A stretch of DNA of 64,000 bases from Malaya genurostris (GCF_030247185.1 NC_080571.1:346549879-346613878); one strand, 5' to 3'; shown: positions 46,261 to 58,660, counted from the first letter of the stretch. The notes: generated from the sequence alone by a model not told the origin. Program-made: numbers and translations.

Positions 46261-47720
46261 ACCTCCTGCAGCCATTCAGCCATCGGCACGGAAATACACC
46301 TTGACTTAGGAGTTCCTATTTTTGTGGCCTTTTACGACATGGAACAGGAAACCAGTGGATCAATTCTTGGTAAAAAAAATTAGAGGGTTGTATTCAAGAC
46401 ACGACCGAGCACAATAACATTAAAAATGGAACGTTTCTAGGGTCTTCATAACATATACAAAAATAAAGAGATGATGATACACTAAACTAAAAACTTTTTC
46501 AATTGAGTAATTACAAACTTGCTCTAGTTTAAGCGCTTAGATTGTTGGCGAATGATAAAATTGACAATTAGATTCTTTCTTGATAATTAATTATATTCAA
46601 TTTTGATCCCTTTCCACAATTTTTTACATTGTTAAGATTTTGAATAACGTCCTTTAACTAGAATGCAAAGTTACTTGAAAGCTCAATTTTAGATACAAAC
46701 AACCTAAAGATTTAATCCTGAACAAATGGAACTGTTTTATTTTATGACAATAATCTTCGAGAAACGTACAAACTTATTAATTTTATAAACAGTTAATCCA
46801 TCCAAGAGAAGATTTTATTTATTTTAACGAAAAATGTTGTACCAGTTAGCTCAGTAATAGTGTAATTTTATTAATCCTTCTTCAAAATCGTCGATAATCT
46901 TCGGAAAGTGTCGGTAAATAATATGGCAACAATACGAGGAAGAAAAATGTGAAACAGTCCGCATAAAATATTTAGTTACTTACATTGATTTTCGCTTTGG
47001 CATATTAGGAATATACGAAATGGATACGCAACAAAATTCAGAAATTTTGTTCATATTGTAACTTGATGTTATTAATACATGAATGAACATTGTCATAGTT
47101 ACAACGCGTGTTTTGAAGCAAATAATAATTGAACTGAAACTGGCGGTTAACCAAATTCTACGAGGGTTGCTATTCAAACGATACATGTAAAATCGCAAGT
47201 AAACTTACCTTTAGTTTATCTTTGATACTATATGATATTGTATCTAATTGTACTGTATATGTGAGCCTGTGGAACTCATTTATACTACTAAACCAAGGAG
47301 ACCGCTTTTAAATAAGTTTCAGAATTTAATTTTGAATCTTTTGAAGCGTTTAATACCTGGTGGGACAACAACTTGTTCAGTCACATATAATGAAGAAGAA
47401 GTTTCTATGATTATCATAATAACACAACTTTATACTGAATCCATTTTCGCGCCACCGTTTTGTTCGTATGGGAATGGAGATTTAAGTATGCAAACCGATC
47501 CGTTGACAAATTAAAACATTTTTAAGCTTACAATATTGAAGCTTTGGAATCATTTAAATGAGAAAAATCCATTAACAAATTATCGAAGAACAAGCGCTGC
47601 AAATTAGATCCGAATTAGATCTATTGCCGATAATACTAAATTAGCCTGATAGTTACCAGAGAACCAACATAAAATACTCAATTCAAATAAATTTTTCAAT
47701 GGAATGCAATTTAAATATTC
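46260..47720. other. Intergenic, nothing recognised
   Basis: AT-rich; short frames at 46980-47198 and 47248-47514 show no domain or bias. Confidence 0.4.
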
Positions 47721-47927
47721 AAATGACGTTTTCTCATAAGTTTAAGTTAAATGTTTCCGAATCGATTGGTTGTTGAATTTTATTAATCCATCAACAAATG
47801 ACTGAGGTATGAGCGTTCTAAATTATGGCAGAAAAATGTTACGCGATCAGTTTTGCATGTTTTAATTTGACACCCAGCCTCGTGAAGCGAAGTGTAAGGC
47901 ATTTTTAATGGCAAAATCGACCAAAAA
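47721..47927 (-). repeat. Repeat R2-linked sequence, partial copy
   Basis: Closely matches 48363-48545 in the same orientation: tttaagttaaa-gtttccga, aatccatcaacaaatgac, and gtaaggcatttttaatg at the right edge. This is a short direct duplication about 640 bp apart. Confidence 0.7.
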
Positions 47928-48189
47928 TTTGCTAAATACATGAGATATTTCAAAAGAACCGATAACCACGCTGATTCGGTTCTTCAATAGCTAGATGATA
48001 TATAATATCTTCAAGCGAACACGGTGTTGCGCAGACAATAGGATAATTTACCAATACATAATGCAAAAGCGACAATCCAGCAAGTGAACGCATATACAAT
48101 CCAGTCATCAGCTCACCGGACGAGCTACTTGTTTCATTCGCAGTCAAACATCAACTAGGCAAAGAAATATTGTGCAGCCTATATTTATA

Positions 48190-48545
48190 GATTTCTCTTC
48201 ATACTACGCAGAACGATGCGGTGTTTTTTATGCATAACGCAAAGCCTCCTATGCCGAACAAGAAGTTGACGTCATTTTGTAAAGCAGGGATTGGTGGATG
48301 AAAACATAGGTCGATTCCAACAATTTTTTCAATAGTATGCTATTGAAATACTGAAACGACGTCGTCATACATGTTTAAGTTAAAAGTTTCCGAATCGATT
48401 GGTTGTTAAATTATAACAATCCATCAACAAATGACCGAGTTATTAACGTTCAAAATTATGACACAAAAAGGTTACGCGGCTATTTTTGAAACTTTTAATT
48501 GACACCCGGCCCCGTATAGTGAAGAGTAAGGCATTTTTAATGCCA
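48190..48545 (-). repeat. Dispersed repeat R2, copy 2, with duplicated tail
   Basis: The reverse complement of 3279-3578 (the ttcatactacgcagaacgatg edge, TTCAATAGTATGCTATTGAA, and tttaagttaaaagtttccg). Its right 180 bp is the second copy of the direct duplication at 47721-47927. Confidence 0.7.
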
Positions 48546-48559
48546 AAAATAATTCCGCC

Positions 48560-48905
48560 GGATGCCACACGGCTTACCTGTTTGGTGGACTTATACCACC
48601 GTCTCATGCAGCAACTTTGGAAAAAGTGGTCATCACAGTATCTCTCTGATCTGCATAATAGAACCAAGTGGACCAAACAACGAAACAATATTTCGATTGG
48701 CACGATGGTCCTACTCAAGGAAGGAAACGCACCTCCACTCAAGTGGCACTTGGGGAGAATAATAAAAATCACCAAAGGCTCTGATGGCAACATCCGTGTT
48801 GTCACAATACGTACGAAAGATGGGCACTTTGAAAGAGGAATTTCTAAGGTTTGTCCAGTTCCTGTTAGGGACAATGAAACAATCGTCTACAGCTCTGACC
48901 AATAA
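48560..48905 (+). pseudogene. BEL/Pao pol C-terminal fragment 2
   Basis: The frame reads LWKKWSSQYLSDLHNRTKW, IGTMVLLKEGNAPPLKWHLG, then GRIIKITKGSDGNIRVVTIRT and ISKVCPVPV. This is the conserved segment after the integrase in BEL/Pao elements (the DUF5641-type domain). It overlaps in homology with the end of the 41.5-44.0 kb fragment, so it comes from a different copy or is a rearranged part of it. Confidence 0.75.
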
Positions 48906-49627
48906 GTACTCTACGAGGGTGCTCCGATGCCAGTGCATCTCAAAGTTCAAGTTAAGACTAACACCACATGATTTACACCAACATACACTATTAGCATACG
49001 GTCTGGTCAGTATGAATCGTCTGTGCATGTTTATGATCGTATTCGTATGGTATTAAGGTGAAGGTCTGGGCGCATAAGCCGCCGGTGATGATCGAAGGAT
49101 CATCGAAGGTTCTTAGAAGCATACTAATCACGTCGTTAAAATGTCAGCATATCAGAATACAGCTCCCATTCTCCTTGGAGGAAGCCATGGATATCCTCCA
49201 ACTCTTTGACCATTTCGATTGACATTGGGCTTGGCCAGTTCAACGCGTTGATTGAAACACCGAAGACACAAGGCAATTTGTATGCAGTACAACCACTCAG
49301 CAAGTGAAACTACCACCCAGGGCTATCCTCTACGGAGAATTCCCAGGCACCATAATTACCTGGATAGGTAAGTTGTTCCGGTTTACACAATTTCTATTCA
49401 GTTCACTACATCCAGTCCATTTCGAGGAAACTATCAACCATATATTTGCATCTACACTACGAACCGAGTCGAGCAAGAAGAAAAGAAGAATGGCATCAAC
49501 CGATGCTCTAGAATGTACACAGGCACATCCACCGACGTCATCCGAAAGAACATGTAATTCGAAAGCCGATCAACAGGAGAAGCACTGGATCTATCTAATT
49601 ACAGTTATTGAAGTTAATTATTGAATG

Positions 49628-49930
49628 CATTGTTAGTCTATAGTTAAGAAACAGTAGGGATTAGTTGGTTTAGCAAATTGCAAGCCAAAGGTGGATATTT
49701 CGAAACCCGCCTGGTTTCAAGGCGGCCGGCATGGTCGTGCCAGAATATGTATAATGATCATCCCTACACCGAATCAGATTAGATCACATTCGATCAACAG
49801 CCTTTCTGTAATATTCTCAAGTACGCCGATAACAGTTGCGATAGGTAGATAAGAGCTATCTTATAGTAGAATAAAGTCAGTAAAAATCCAAATCTAGTCC
49901 GATTTACATCGATTCCGTTCAGTAGATTAT
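49628..49930 (+). repeat. Possible BEL-type LTR
   Basis: A moderately GC-rich block beginning near TGTTAGTCTATAG, with an AATAAAG at about 49871 and an end near TTGCAGACA. It lies about 0.7 kb after fragment 2, where a 3' LTR would be expected. No second copy or flanking duplication was found in the window, so this is tentative. Confidence 0.3.
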
Positions 49931-50079
49931 TCTTGCAGACAATAAGTGTTCAATAACCCCTAGTGCTGGTTTTTTATTAGACGCTAAACGCAGCATTCGA
50001 AGGTGAGGTCTATGACCTTCAAAGTAGTTCTGGGCGAAGAAAGTAATTATACAGTCCACTATCGCATAAATACTTCGTG

Positions 50080-50500
50080 CCAGAACATAAACCATTAACA
50101 CAGGTCCCGATCGATCATGAGTCATCTCCGGCTCTAACTTCCAACCATTTTCTTGTCGGCTCCTCTAGCGGATCAAAAACTCAAAAAAGTCCATATGATG
50201 ACAGTGCTTTAGCTTTACGACAGAGCTGGAAGGTGTCGCAAATTTTTTGCGAACGCGTTTTGGAAAAGGTGGGTGTTGGATTACTTACCGACGATCACCC
50301 GGCGAACTAAATGGTTCGATCACGTTAAACCGATCACGTCACCCCGAAACTGCTGGCCTAAACGCAGAATTATTTCTGTGAAACCATCGAAAGATGGTCA
50401 GGTGCGATCCGCAACAGTAAAAACAGCAACGGGCATATACGAAAGGCCGGCGGTGAAATTGGCGGCACTCGACGTCGGCGCAAACAGGAGTAACTACTAG
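50080..50500 (+). pseudogene. BEL/Pao pol C-terminal fragment 3
   Basis: Two frames joined by a shift at about 50270. The first reads SPALTSNHFLVGSSSG and LALRQSWKVSQIFCERVL. The second reads RRTKWFDHVKPI, then RIISVKPSKDGQVRSATVKTA and ERPAVKLAALDV. It is homologous to fragment 2 but from another lineage. It is immediately followed by modular repeat copy D. Confidence 0.7.
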
Positions 50501-50549
50501 CCTACTGATCTGATGGTGACTACTGACAAGCGAGAGAAACGTTAAAAAC

Positions 50550-50969
50550 CTATTTTAATCCACCTAGTGGTGTAATGATGCCTTTCTCATATTACTCATT
50601 ACATCATAAATATAACCGCGAAATTCGCAAAAACAACTGTTTATTTAATAGTAATATGAAAATCTGTTCCGACCTAATCTCACAAACTCTACAAATTTTG
50701 TTTAACCTGTAGTTTCGGAACCAAATGGAGTATCCACAAAAAATTAAAGAATTCCGTATGAAACTGTAAGACTTTTCTTTTGAACCTATTAGTTTGTGAA
50801 AATCGATTTGGCCATCTCCAAGAAAAGTCAGTGAGATCCTTTTTGCAGTTTTTTATCACTATTTCCAATTCTTCCGAGACCGGATGCAGATAAATGGAAT
50901 AGCCAAAGTTGGTTCGTTTACTACCAACAAATATGATCTACAAATTGGAACAGTTTTGAACGTAGTTAA

Positions 50970-51028
<59 letters not shown>

Positions 51029-52045
51029 TGACATCACTACACAACGTGTACGAAATAGAACAAAGAACGCCTTGTTCGTTTTGTGTTTTCTTCTTCTTTC
51101 GGTGTTGTACATATTGTCACTCTATATGGCGATTTGAAAACTTTGACACTCATCGCCCTGTAACTGCGGAACCGGAAGTCGGATCCGGATGAAATTTCAC
51201 AGTAGCTTTAAAGACAGTATGAACTTTAATTCAAATCAAGATTTGTGAAAATCGAAGTGAATTTAGTTTTAGAAGTTTTTCTTCTCCACTTTCGGTGCTC
51301 TCGGAACAGGAAAAGAGGGGACCAGTAGTGCCAAATTAAGTTTTCATGCCCAAAAACTAACAAACTCTGCAAACTAGAAGAATTTATCAGGCAGTTTGAA
51401 GGGATTTGTACCTGTTTTTAACCATCGTTCGTGAAAAAATACTTATAAAATTGGTAATTTCCCACTTATCACGCTTTAGTTCCGAAACCGGAAGTCGGAT
51501 CCTGATAAAATGTTCCACAAATTTTTAGGATATTATAAGACCTTTCATTTGAATTTTAGTTTGCAAAAATCGGTTGAGTTGTTCCAGAGATAATTGAGTG
51601 TAAACTTTTTCTCAAATTTTCACATATTACAATATAACTCCGGAACCGGAAGTCACATTCAAATGAAATTCAATAGCAAGCTATGGGACCATAATACCTT
51701 TTATTTGAATCTTAGTTTGTGAAAATCGGTTCAGCCATCTCTGAAAAAAGTGAGTGCATATTTTTTTCACTTTTTTGGTACATATCATCCTATATCTCCG
51801 GAGCCGTAAGTCGGATCGGAATGAAATTCAATAGCAGGCTATGGGACTATGAGACCTTTCATTTGAATCTTTATTTGTGAAAATCGGTTCAGCCATCTCT
51901 GAGAAAAGTGAGTGCATATTTTTGTTACACACACAGACATTTGCTCAGTTCGTCGAGCTGAGTCGAATGGTATATAACACTATGGGTCTCCGAGGCTCCG
52001 TTCGAAAGTCGATTTTCACAGTGATTGCATAGCCTTTCTATATGA
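50550..52045 (+). repeat. Modular repeat family, copy D (best copy, about 1.5 kb)
   Basis: The left end is ttttaatccacctagtggtg and then TGCCTTTCTCATAT (50579-50592). The right end is a hairpin, GCCTTTCT-ATATG-AGAAAGGC (52022-52042), whose outer arm repeats the left-end word in inverted form. Inside, modules containing cggaaccggaagtcggat and gaaatt... recur at 51168, 51483, 51641 and 51799. The last two steps are 158 bp each; the first is 315, twice that. Each is followed by gacctttcatttgaat and gtgaaaatcggttcagccat. There is no coding frame. Confidence 0.75.
50971..51023. repeat. (TTA)n microsatellite
   Basis: About 17 units of TTA, within modular repeat copy D. It produces artefactual poly-leucine and poly-asparagine frames. 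Confidence 0.95.
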
Positions 52046-52189
52046 GAAAGGCAAAAAGGAAATTAAGTGTGCTGATTCCATTTAAGGTTGACTGTACCAA
52101 CACCTCTAACAATATTAATTATTCTTTGGTAATTAACTCGTGCGCAAACCGCGAAGTAAGTTAGCAAAAAAAACTAAATTGGACTAACT

Positions 52190-52877
52190 AATTTGATTAT
52201 ATTCGCTTATAGCAAACAGCCAAATCGGACCATAAAACAGAATAGTGTGGTCAAAATTCGTGCACGGAAACATTATGACCAGGTGCTGACCAAGTTCGAC
52301 GGGTGTCTTCTGCTGGACGATGAAACCTATGTCAAGGCTGACTTCGAGCAAATCTCAGGTCAAAAATTTTACTTGGCAACGGCTCGGGGGAATGTTCCAG
52401 CCAAATTTAAGTTTGCCGACAAATTTGCAAGAAAATTTATGATTTGGCAGGGCATTTGCAGCTGTGGCAAAAAAAACGAAAGTTTTCGTTACAAATAAGA
52501 CAATGACATCGGAACTATACCAAAAAGAGTGTCTCCAAATACGAATTTTGCCGTTCATTCGATCCCACGACCATCCCGTAATGTTTTGGCCAGATTTGGC
52601 AAGCTGTCATTACAGGAAAGCCGTTCAAGAATGGTATGCAGAGAAAGGGGTCCAGTTTGTTCCGAAAAACCTTAACCCACCCAACTGCCCCTAATTCCGC
52701 CCTATTGAGGCAATCATGAAGAGGAGACTCAAAGCAAAGGGAAAGGTTGTCAAAGACATCAATCAGATGACGACCTGGTGGAATAAGATAGCTAAAACGA
52801 TGGACGAAGAAGGTGTGCGCCTAATGAGCAGTGTTACAGGAAAAATTCGAGAATACCTTCGAAACCGAGACGAATAA
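52190..52877 (+). pseudogene. DD37E (ITmD37E-like) transposase, remnant 2, nearly complete catalytic part
   Basis: The first frame (52193-52498) holds LLLDDETYVKADFEQ and FMIWQGICSCG. A frameshift at the A8 run about 52471 leads to the second frame with FWPDLASCHYRKAVQEWY, KNLNPPNCP, then a stop, then RPIEAIMKRRL, and the end at about 52875 (SSVTGKIREYL). From the second D to the E there are 37 residues, hence DD37E. The N-terminal HTH is missing. No terminal repeats were found. Confidence 0.8.
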
Positions 52878-52879
52878 TT

Positions 52880-55800
52880 TTATCCGTATTTTTTCTTAAA
52901 GGTATAAGGAAAACGCTACATACATTCAATAATAAATAACTGAAATACAGGCAATTGTCTTTGTTTCAATTCTATCTGAAGCAAGCTTCACACGTTCAGT
53001 TTTTTATTATTAACCACAATGTGAAAATGTCAAAATTAAAAGGCCAAAAACAGCTTTGCTAATGCAAATTAGGTGTTTACAAAAAATTGCACTGGATTTA
53101 TTTTTTATATTTCATTTGTTAATAATAAAGTATAATTGAAACACGAAGAAGCACAAAAGAACCGCTCTGCACAGTACAGTGGAAATGTCTGTTATGATGA
53201 TGATTACCTTTCGAAGGTATTTATTGGGTAGGTTGTTACATTTAGCTTCTATGATTGATATTTTATCTTTGATGCGTCTTGAACCTAGAACCTCTTTCTA
53301 GGCATTCTTTGTTGAAATGCTGCTTCTTCTATTTGAACCATGCCGATTATATTTGAGTGTAGTGAAACATGTTCAATTAAAATCTTATTGCTATTTTGTT
53401 CAGAAACATGATTTTCTCAACTGATCTCTAAGCATTGTATTATTTTTCATTACTTCATATCTTTAGGATTCTGAGTGGGTATTTGACTCTAACTACCCAA
53501 CTACTCATACTATCTGCCGGGCATGTCTCTACTAACCTCTGTCCAACATTGACGTGTCGGCTGCCAATGAATTCATTCTGGACGTCTTCTGTGACCTGCA
53601 ATCTTGAATATAGGAATGTATAGTGTAATAAAGGGAAATAAACCGCATCGCATCGAATTATGCAGATAGAATTCATCACAGAGGGAATGGTTGCTGCAGT
53701 TGTTTTCAATTCGTGCTGATTTATTCGATTCCTGTGTTCAAAACCGGCAATACTCTCCTTTACCAGAATTCAGAATTTCGTCATCCAATCTAATCTGTTA
53801 GGTTTAAACGAATTAAACACGTCTTTCGGCCTCATTTTTTTGCGCAATAGTCTTGTAATGCATTGCAGAGTAGTTGTCCTAAATTCTCGACCATTCTACT
53901 TCCCTTTCCGTCAACGAACGTTGTTTTTCAACTGTCACATCACTATCTCTCATTTCCTAAGCACATGTTATTTGTTCATACACAAAAACACCAGACAGCT
54001 CCCAGAACGAACAAACCCCAAGCGCCGACGACGACGACAACGTGAAGTATTAAAAAATAAAACTGAAGCCCACTGTTTGGTAGACGGTAAACCGAAACCC
54101 GGTAGCATTAACGGAGTGAACGAATTTCGGCGGTGCTGGACGGAAAACCTGAGCAGACAAAAAAAAGACGCAGAACTGATTCGAGTGACCCAGTTCTGGT
54201 CTTTGGAAGCAGCACCGGCAGCAGCAGAATGATGATAACAATATTGTGAACCAAGCGAAGCCTACTGTGACCATTTGTAGCATTAGACTGATATTTGTCG
54301 AGTCTCCGCGTTCTACCGCATGACATATGCGACGATCAGCATTTCAATTGGTCGTAGCATCATTTGTCTGAACAATTTTTTTTCAGGATTGTTAAAAAAA
54401 ATATTTAATTTCCAAAACCCAAAGTAAAAAATATTCAAACCTCTAGTGAATAGGTAATTAATGTTTTGAAGAGTGAGTAGAGGAAATAAGCATAAATAAG
54501 ACCCATCCACTTACTAACCGCGGCCGTTTTGTACGGGCAGCAAGCACTCGTGAACACCGAACGGGAAACTACCCGGGATAGGAGCGTCGAACGTTTGGAC
54601 CCGTGGATAGCGACAGTAGCATCCAACCAAACGCCATCGGACGGAACGAGAATTCGTTTGCTTCCTAGCAGCAACGTTGCTTCCACAAAATGGAACACAA
54701 ACTGAGGAGATATCCTCGAATCTGTATTCATTGTGTTGTAGTCGCTCCAGGGAAGAAGGACATGATGCAGCACAATGAAGTCGATTGTAGTTTTTCCGCG
54801 CTTGAAATTTGATCTTTGATGGTCTGAATATTGCTTTCGTACATCCATGGGTGAATTTATTGTTTTATTATTGCATTTTTTCCCCGGAGCCGGAATTGAC
54901 ATAGCAGTGAAAAAACGTCGATCTGGACCCCGATCGAAATGAATACTGATTACCATACCCGTTGGTGTTTAAAGTTCAATTCCATCGTTTTCATTACAAT
55001 CAATCTTCATGATTGATGCACGTAACTTTTCATTACCGGTTGAATGTTTTTAATAGAGGTGAAATTCGGTCGCTTGATTTATCAATAGTAATTTATTATA
55101 TTCCATCGATTCTCGGTTGTAAATCAATCAATCAAACGGATCTGTAGATACCGTGCTATTTTTAAATATACTCAACACTTTTTATGCGACTTTTTCTATG
55201 TCACCTTTTTATGCAAACCTTGTAAGTTATATGGTTTTTTTACACAATATTTCTAAGCTACGTAGATTTTTTATGCGAGTTTTCGAAGTTGTGCATCTTG
55301 TATTATCTTATAAATGGATGAAACTTCGAGATCTTCGAGATAACAGCAGATCTCGACGTTTGCATGCTAAATTTTTTTGTCGTGAATACGACTTACTTTA
55401 CTATGGGGCGCCTTTTCAACATTTACCCCCTGAGAGAGTGATGAGTTTTTGTTCGTGAATATCTCTTGTTGTATCTAACGTATCAATATAATTTTTGCTA
55501 CATGTCATCGGAAATATGATCATAATTTTATGATAAAATTTTCAGTTGTGTGACATAATCTTAAATAATCAAAATTGCACTTTTCTGAAATGTTTGGTAT
55601 CAACGAGTTTCAAGGAGGGAAACACATGACGCTTGTTTGACATTGTCGTATTTTGAAAGTTCATATCTAACTATCAATACATTCGAAATTTTTCAACTTG
55701 AACGTGTATTCCAACAACATTGCAGTGTTTCAAAAGTATACTATTGAAAAACCTGTTTGATTTGACCAAATTCAGCACCAGCCAATCAGAACGCGTTCCG
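52880..55800. other. Intergenic; possible unrecognised exons at 54.0-54.9 kb
   Basis: A GC-richer patch at 53990-54260 (+ frame 53840-54232, ending NPKRRRRRQREVLKN and AAPAAAE) and a 173-codon reverse frame (54435-54956) stand out from the AT-rich surroundings. Neither has a domain I know. A GTAAGT-like donor on the reverse strand near 54510 is compatible with an exon end. This could equally be a non-coding first exon or chance. At about 55710-55800 there is a distant match to repeat R2. Confidence 0.25.
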
Positions 55801-55832
55801 AGGAAGATAACAAAATATGTGCTGCATCAATA

Positions 55833-56765
55833 TACGAGGTCTGTTCAAAAAGTACCCGGAATTCTCATTTTTCTAAAAAAAATATTTATTTATTCATCTA
55901 CATCTATATGGTCCCCTTCAAAGTAATCCCCCTAGATATAATACACTTATGCCAGCGTTTTATCCAGTCTTCGAAACACCCCTGATAGTCACTTTTTGTA
56001 ATGCTCTGTAGCACTCTCAGCGATTCTGCCTTTATCTCTTCAATCGATGAAAAACGCTGTCCTTTCATGGATCTCTTCAACTTTGGGAACAGGAAAAAAT
56101 CACACGGAGCGATATCTGGTGAATAAGGAGGTTGGGGCATGATTAAAGTCTTGTTTTTAGCCAAAAAATCACGAATAAGCAACGATGAATGAGCAGGTGC
56201 GTTATCGTGGTGCAAAACCCAAGAATTGTTTTTCCATAAAATTTGAAAAAAATATGATGGCATGAGCCAACTGATATGCCAACTTCATCAGCAACTTCTC
56301 TAATAGTGATTCGGCGATCATCCATAATCATTTTTTCCACTTTTCCCACATTTTCATCGATTATTGACGTGCTGGGTCGACCGGAGCGTTCGTCGTCTTC
56401 AACGTCTTCGCGGCCATCTTGGAAACGCTTATACCACTCGTAAACACTTGTTTTTTCATAGCAGACTCACCGTAGGCTCTCTGTAACATTTCGCACACTT
56501 GGTTACACTTCATTTCATTTTTCACGCAAAATTTAATACAAATTCTTCAATTCTTCCATTGTTTAAACTAACAAAAATCGCCGAGCTCAAAAAAACACGT
56601 CTACACCAGCCGCTACAAGACAGAATGTAAACAATGAATACAGCTGAAAATTTCACCATACATTAGGGACATATGTACCAACACAATAAAAAAAAATTTT
56701 GACCACCGGACTCTCCAGACGCGCGCAATTAAAAAATTCCGGGAACTTTTTGAACAGACCTCGTA
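55833..56765 (-). mobile_element. Mariner element with complete inverted repeats, internally deleted (0.93 kb)
   Basis: Left end cgaggtctgttcaaaaagt and right end acttttttgaacagacctcg-type sequence form about 27-bp inverted repeats with one or two mismatches (55833-55860 and 56738-56765). They are preceded and followed by TA. The interior is much shorter than a full mariner (about 1.3 kb), because the middle of the transposase is lost. Confidence 0.85.
55904..56540 (-). pseudogene. DD34D transposase of the 55.8-kb mariner, central part deleted
   Basis: Reverse strand. The N-terminal HTH half (56350-56530) reads KNEMKCNQVCEML, then YEWYKRFQDG and DERSGRPSTSIIDENV, with one shift. It continues at about 56280 with ITIREVADEVGISVGSCHHIF. 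Then a deletion removes the first catalytic block, and the C-terminal half resumes with HHDNAPAHSS and YSPDIAPCDFFLFPKLK (56263-55904). The second and third D are 35 positions apart. It was probably mobilised in trans, if at all. Confidence 0.85.
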
Positions 56766-56767
56766 TA

Positions 56768-57110
56768 TAGATAGACTAGCTGACCCGTCGAACTTCGTGT
56801 CGCCCAAAAATTTTTAGTTCGGATTTATGTTTTCAGAAAGAAGAAATTCCACTCAACACGCAATTACATATTTTTGGTCGATAAGCTTGTGTTGAACGGC
56901 ATACTGCACGAAATAATCGTTCAGTTTGCTGGAACGGTTTGTTGTTGTTTCTACTCCTACAAAAAAAAGGGTGAAAATTAGGTGTTACCTTGAAATAGAA
57001 AGAAAATTTGTTGTTATTCTACGTGAAGTAGAAGTATTGTACAGGTATGTGGTTTTAGTTTAAAAAAAAATAGACGGAAAAAACTTCGGAAATTCTCTAG
57101 TAAAAGTGGT
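56768..57110. repeat. Probable dispersed-repeat end (TAGCTGACCCGTCGAACTTC)
   Basis: Starts with a TAGA-type run and the block given in the call. That block recurs at the 3' ends of some retroelements in other insects (recalled, not checked here). No copy elsewhere in this window. Confidence 0.3.
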
Positions 57111-57239
57111 CTAAAGAGGCTCCAGCTCATCATATCAAAAATAGCTCAACAATGGACCTCTGTCTGCCGGGTTTGTTGAACGAAAAAACTGGCACTCGGT
57201 TCAACGGTCTGTTTCAAAATCGGCAAAGACCACCGTTGA

Positions 57240-57830
57240 ACGTTTTTTTTTCTAAGAGGATTGTCGAACGACTAAGTGGTTAACGTTTCTCTCCATTATT
57301 TTTTTTTTGATTACTTAACCTACAATCAACGGAATTCGTCACGCATTCGCTTTACCTAAAAAAATATCACCATCAAATAAAGTGCCAGGTTTTCTCTTCC
57401 AGATGTGACTCTTGCTTTCGATGAAAAAGCTCAATAACCAGATTTTTGTGTTGATAAACTTAACACAATGTTGAAGAGTTTCTCTTCTAGAGTTGTTCAT
57501 TTGGTAGAGTAGGATATATTTACAATTTGTATATGGCCCCAGTAACCAAAAGTTGGTAAAAAAAAGACTTCTGAACAGTCCGTTTTTAAGGAATTACTAC
57601 TAACCCGACTGAACAAACTTTGAAGCAGTTACTTATACAGCTTCTAAGCAGCGAGAAAGTTTTCTCAGAACTTGTTCTGTACGTTCAAGTTGCCAAAAAG
57701 TACCACGCGTACTGCAGAGTTCTAATAAAGCGAATATTTTCAGGAACTGTGGAATTGTTAATTGCCTGAGAAGACGGCGCTTAATTTTTAATTTGATATT
57801 GATTACTTTGAACATTCTTCACAGAATATG
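57240..57830 (-). repeat. Dispersed repeat R3, copy 2 (uninterrupted)
   Basis: The reverse complement of 23780-24700 without the MITE, including the intact ccgttgattgtaggttaagt joint at about 57311-57330. It shows no coding capacity. Confidence 0.7.
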
Positions 57831-58350
57831 AAATATAAAATGGCAGTCTCAATTCACTATGGTAATCATCTTGTACATTGATATCTAATTACCACTTATT
57901 GTATGTGCTTAGCCTAACCTAAATCAGTAGAAAGAAAAATGCAGGGAAAATCTTTGTTGAATCGTATTTGACCATTCCGTACACTCTATTGTTCACTGCA
58001 CTGTATTGGCGTTGTTTCTGTTGTTTCGACCGTAAACGATTTTCGACTGTGTCGGGTGAGATGAGAGCACGAACTGATAATAATAATAATAATATTTTTA
58101 ATATTATTATTATTATTGAAATTACTTTTGCATAACCTAGATCGTCGATACATTTAAGACCAGGTCATTTCAATTAGCTCTCACCGAACTACTCGCACGC
58201 TTAGTCGGTAAAATTGTCGAATGTGTCCAAATCACCTGTTACCAGGCGTAAACATTTTTCGACAGTCAGGAAAATTCCGGAAGGTCGGAGTGATTGGCAA
58301 GCCAACTGGGAGTGATATTTCCAGTGCATCAAGTCAAAAAACTAACCGAA
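57830..58350. other. Intergenic, with an (AAT)n/(ATT)n palindrome
   Basis: At 58079-58120 six AAT units are followed by a short spacer and five ATT units, a perfect-looking hairpin. Nothing else is recognised. Confidence 0.45.
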
Positions 58351-58351
58351 C

Positions 58352-58660
58352 ATGAACATACTGATGAAGTTTGATTGTCTGGTATGGGACGATGATGAAA
58401 CCTACGGCTTCGAATTGTTACTTCCAGTAAAGTGGTACAAAAACAGGTTCAATCACTCCACTCCACTCTTGATTTCTGGAATAAAGCACACAACTAGTTG
58501 CAGCGTCGACGCATCGCATTTCATTCCCGGCAAACTGCAGGCAAAAGCATTACTCTTATTTTCATTCATCTCGGTTCTTATCGCAGATGAAAGCAATTTC
58601 ATTGCGCAGAGGAATTTCATTTTGGCATTTGCTTTTACGCTGCCGTAACTTGGCAATTTT
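58352..58660 (+). pseudogene. Possible fragment of a DD37E-type transposase
   Basis: The frame begins NILMKFDCLVWDDDETYGFE, which resembles LTKFDGCLLLDDETYVKADFE of the 52.2-kb element around the first catalytic D. A similar tktttgattgct-type short stretch recurs at about 59020-59050. The rest of the frame does not match, so the call rests on about twelve residues. Confidence 0.35.

Noticed and set aside
50968..51030. CRISPR-like or tandem spacer array
   Set aside because: Pure trinucleotide repeat, no spacers; a eukaryotic genome is indicated.
50859..51192. Poly-leucine and poly-asparagine frames
   Set aside because: They are the (TTA)n microsatellite inside modular repeat copy D.
54435..54956. 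173-codon reverse frame as a host gene
   Set aside because: No recognisable domain and no conserved context. It is recorded only as a possible exon in the intergenic entry.
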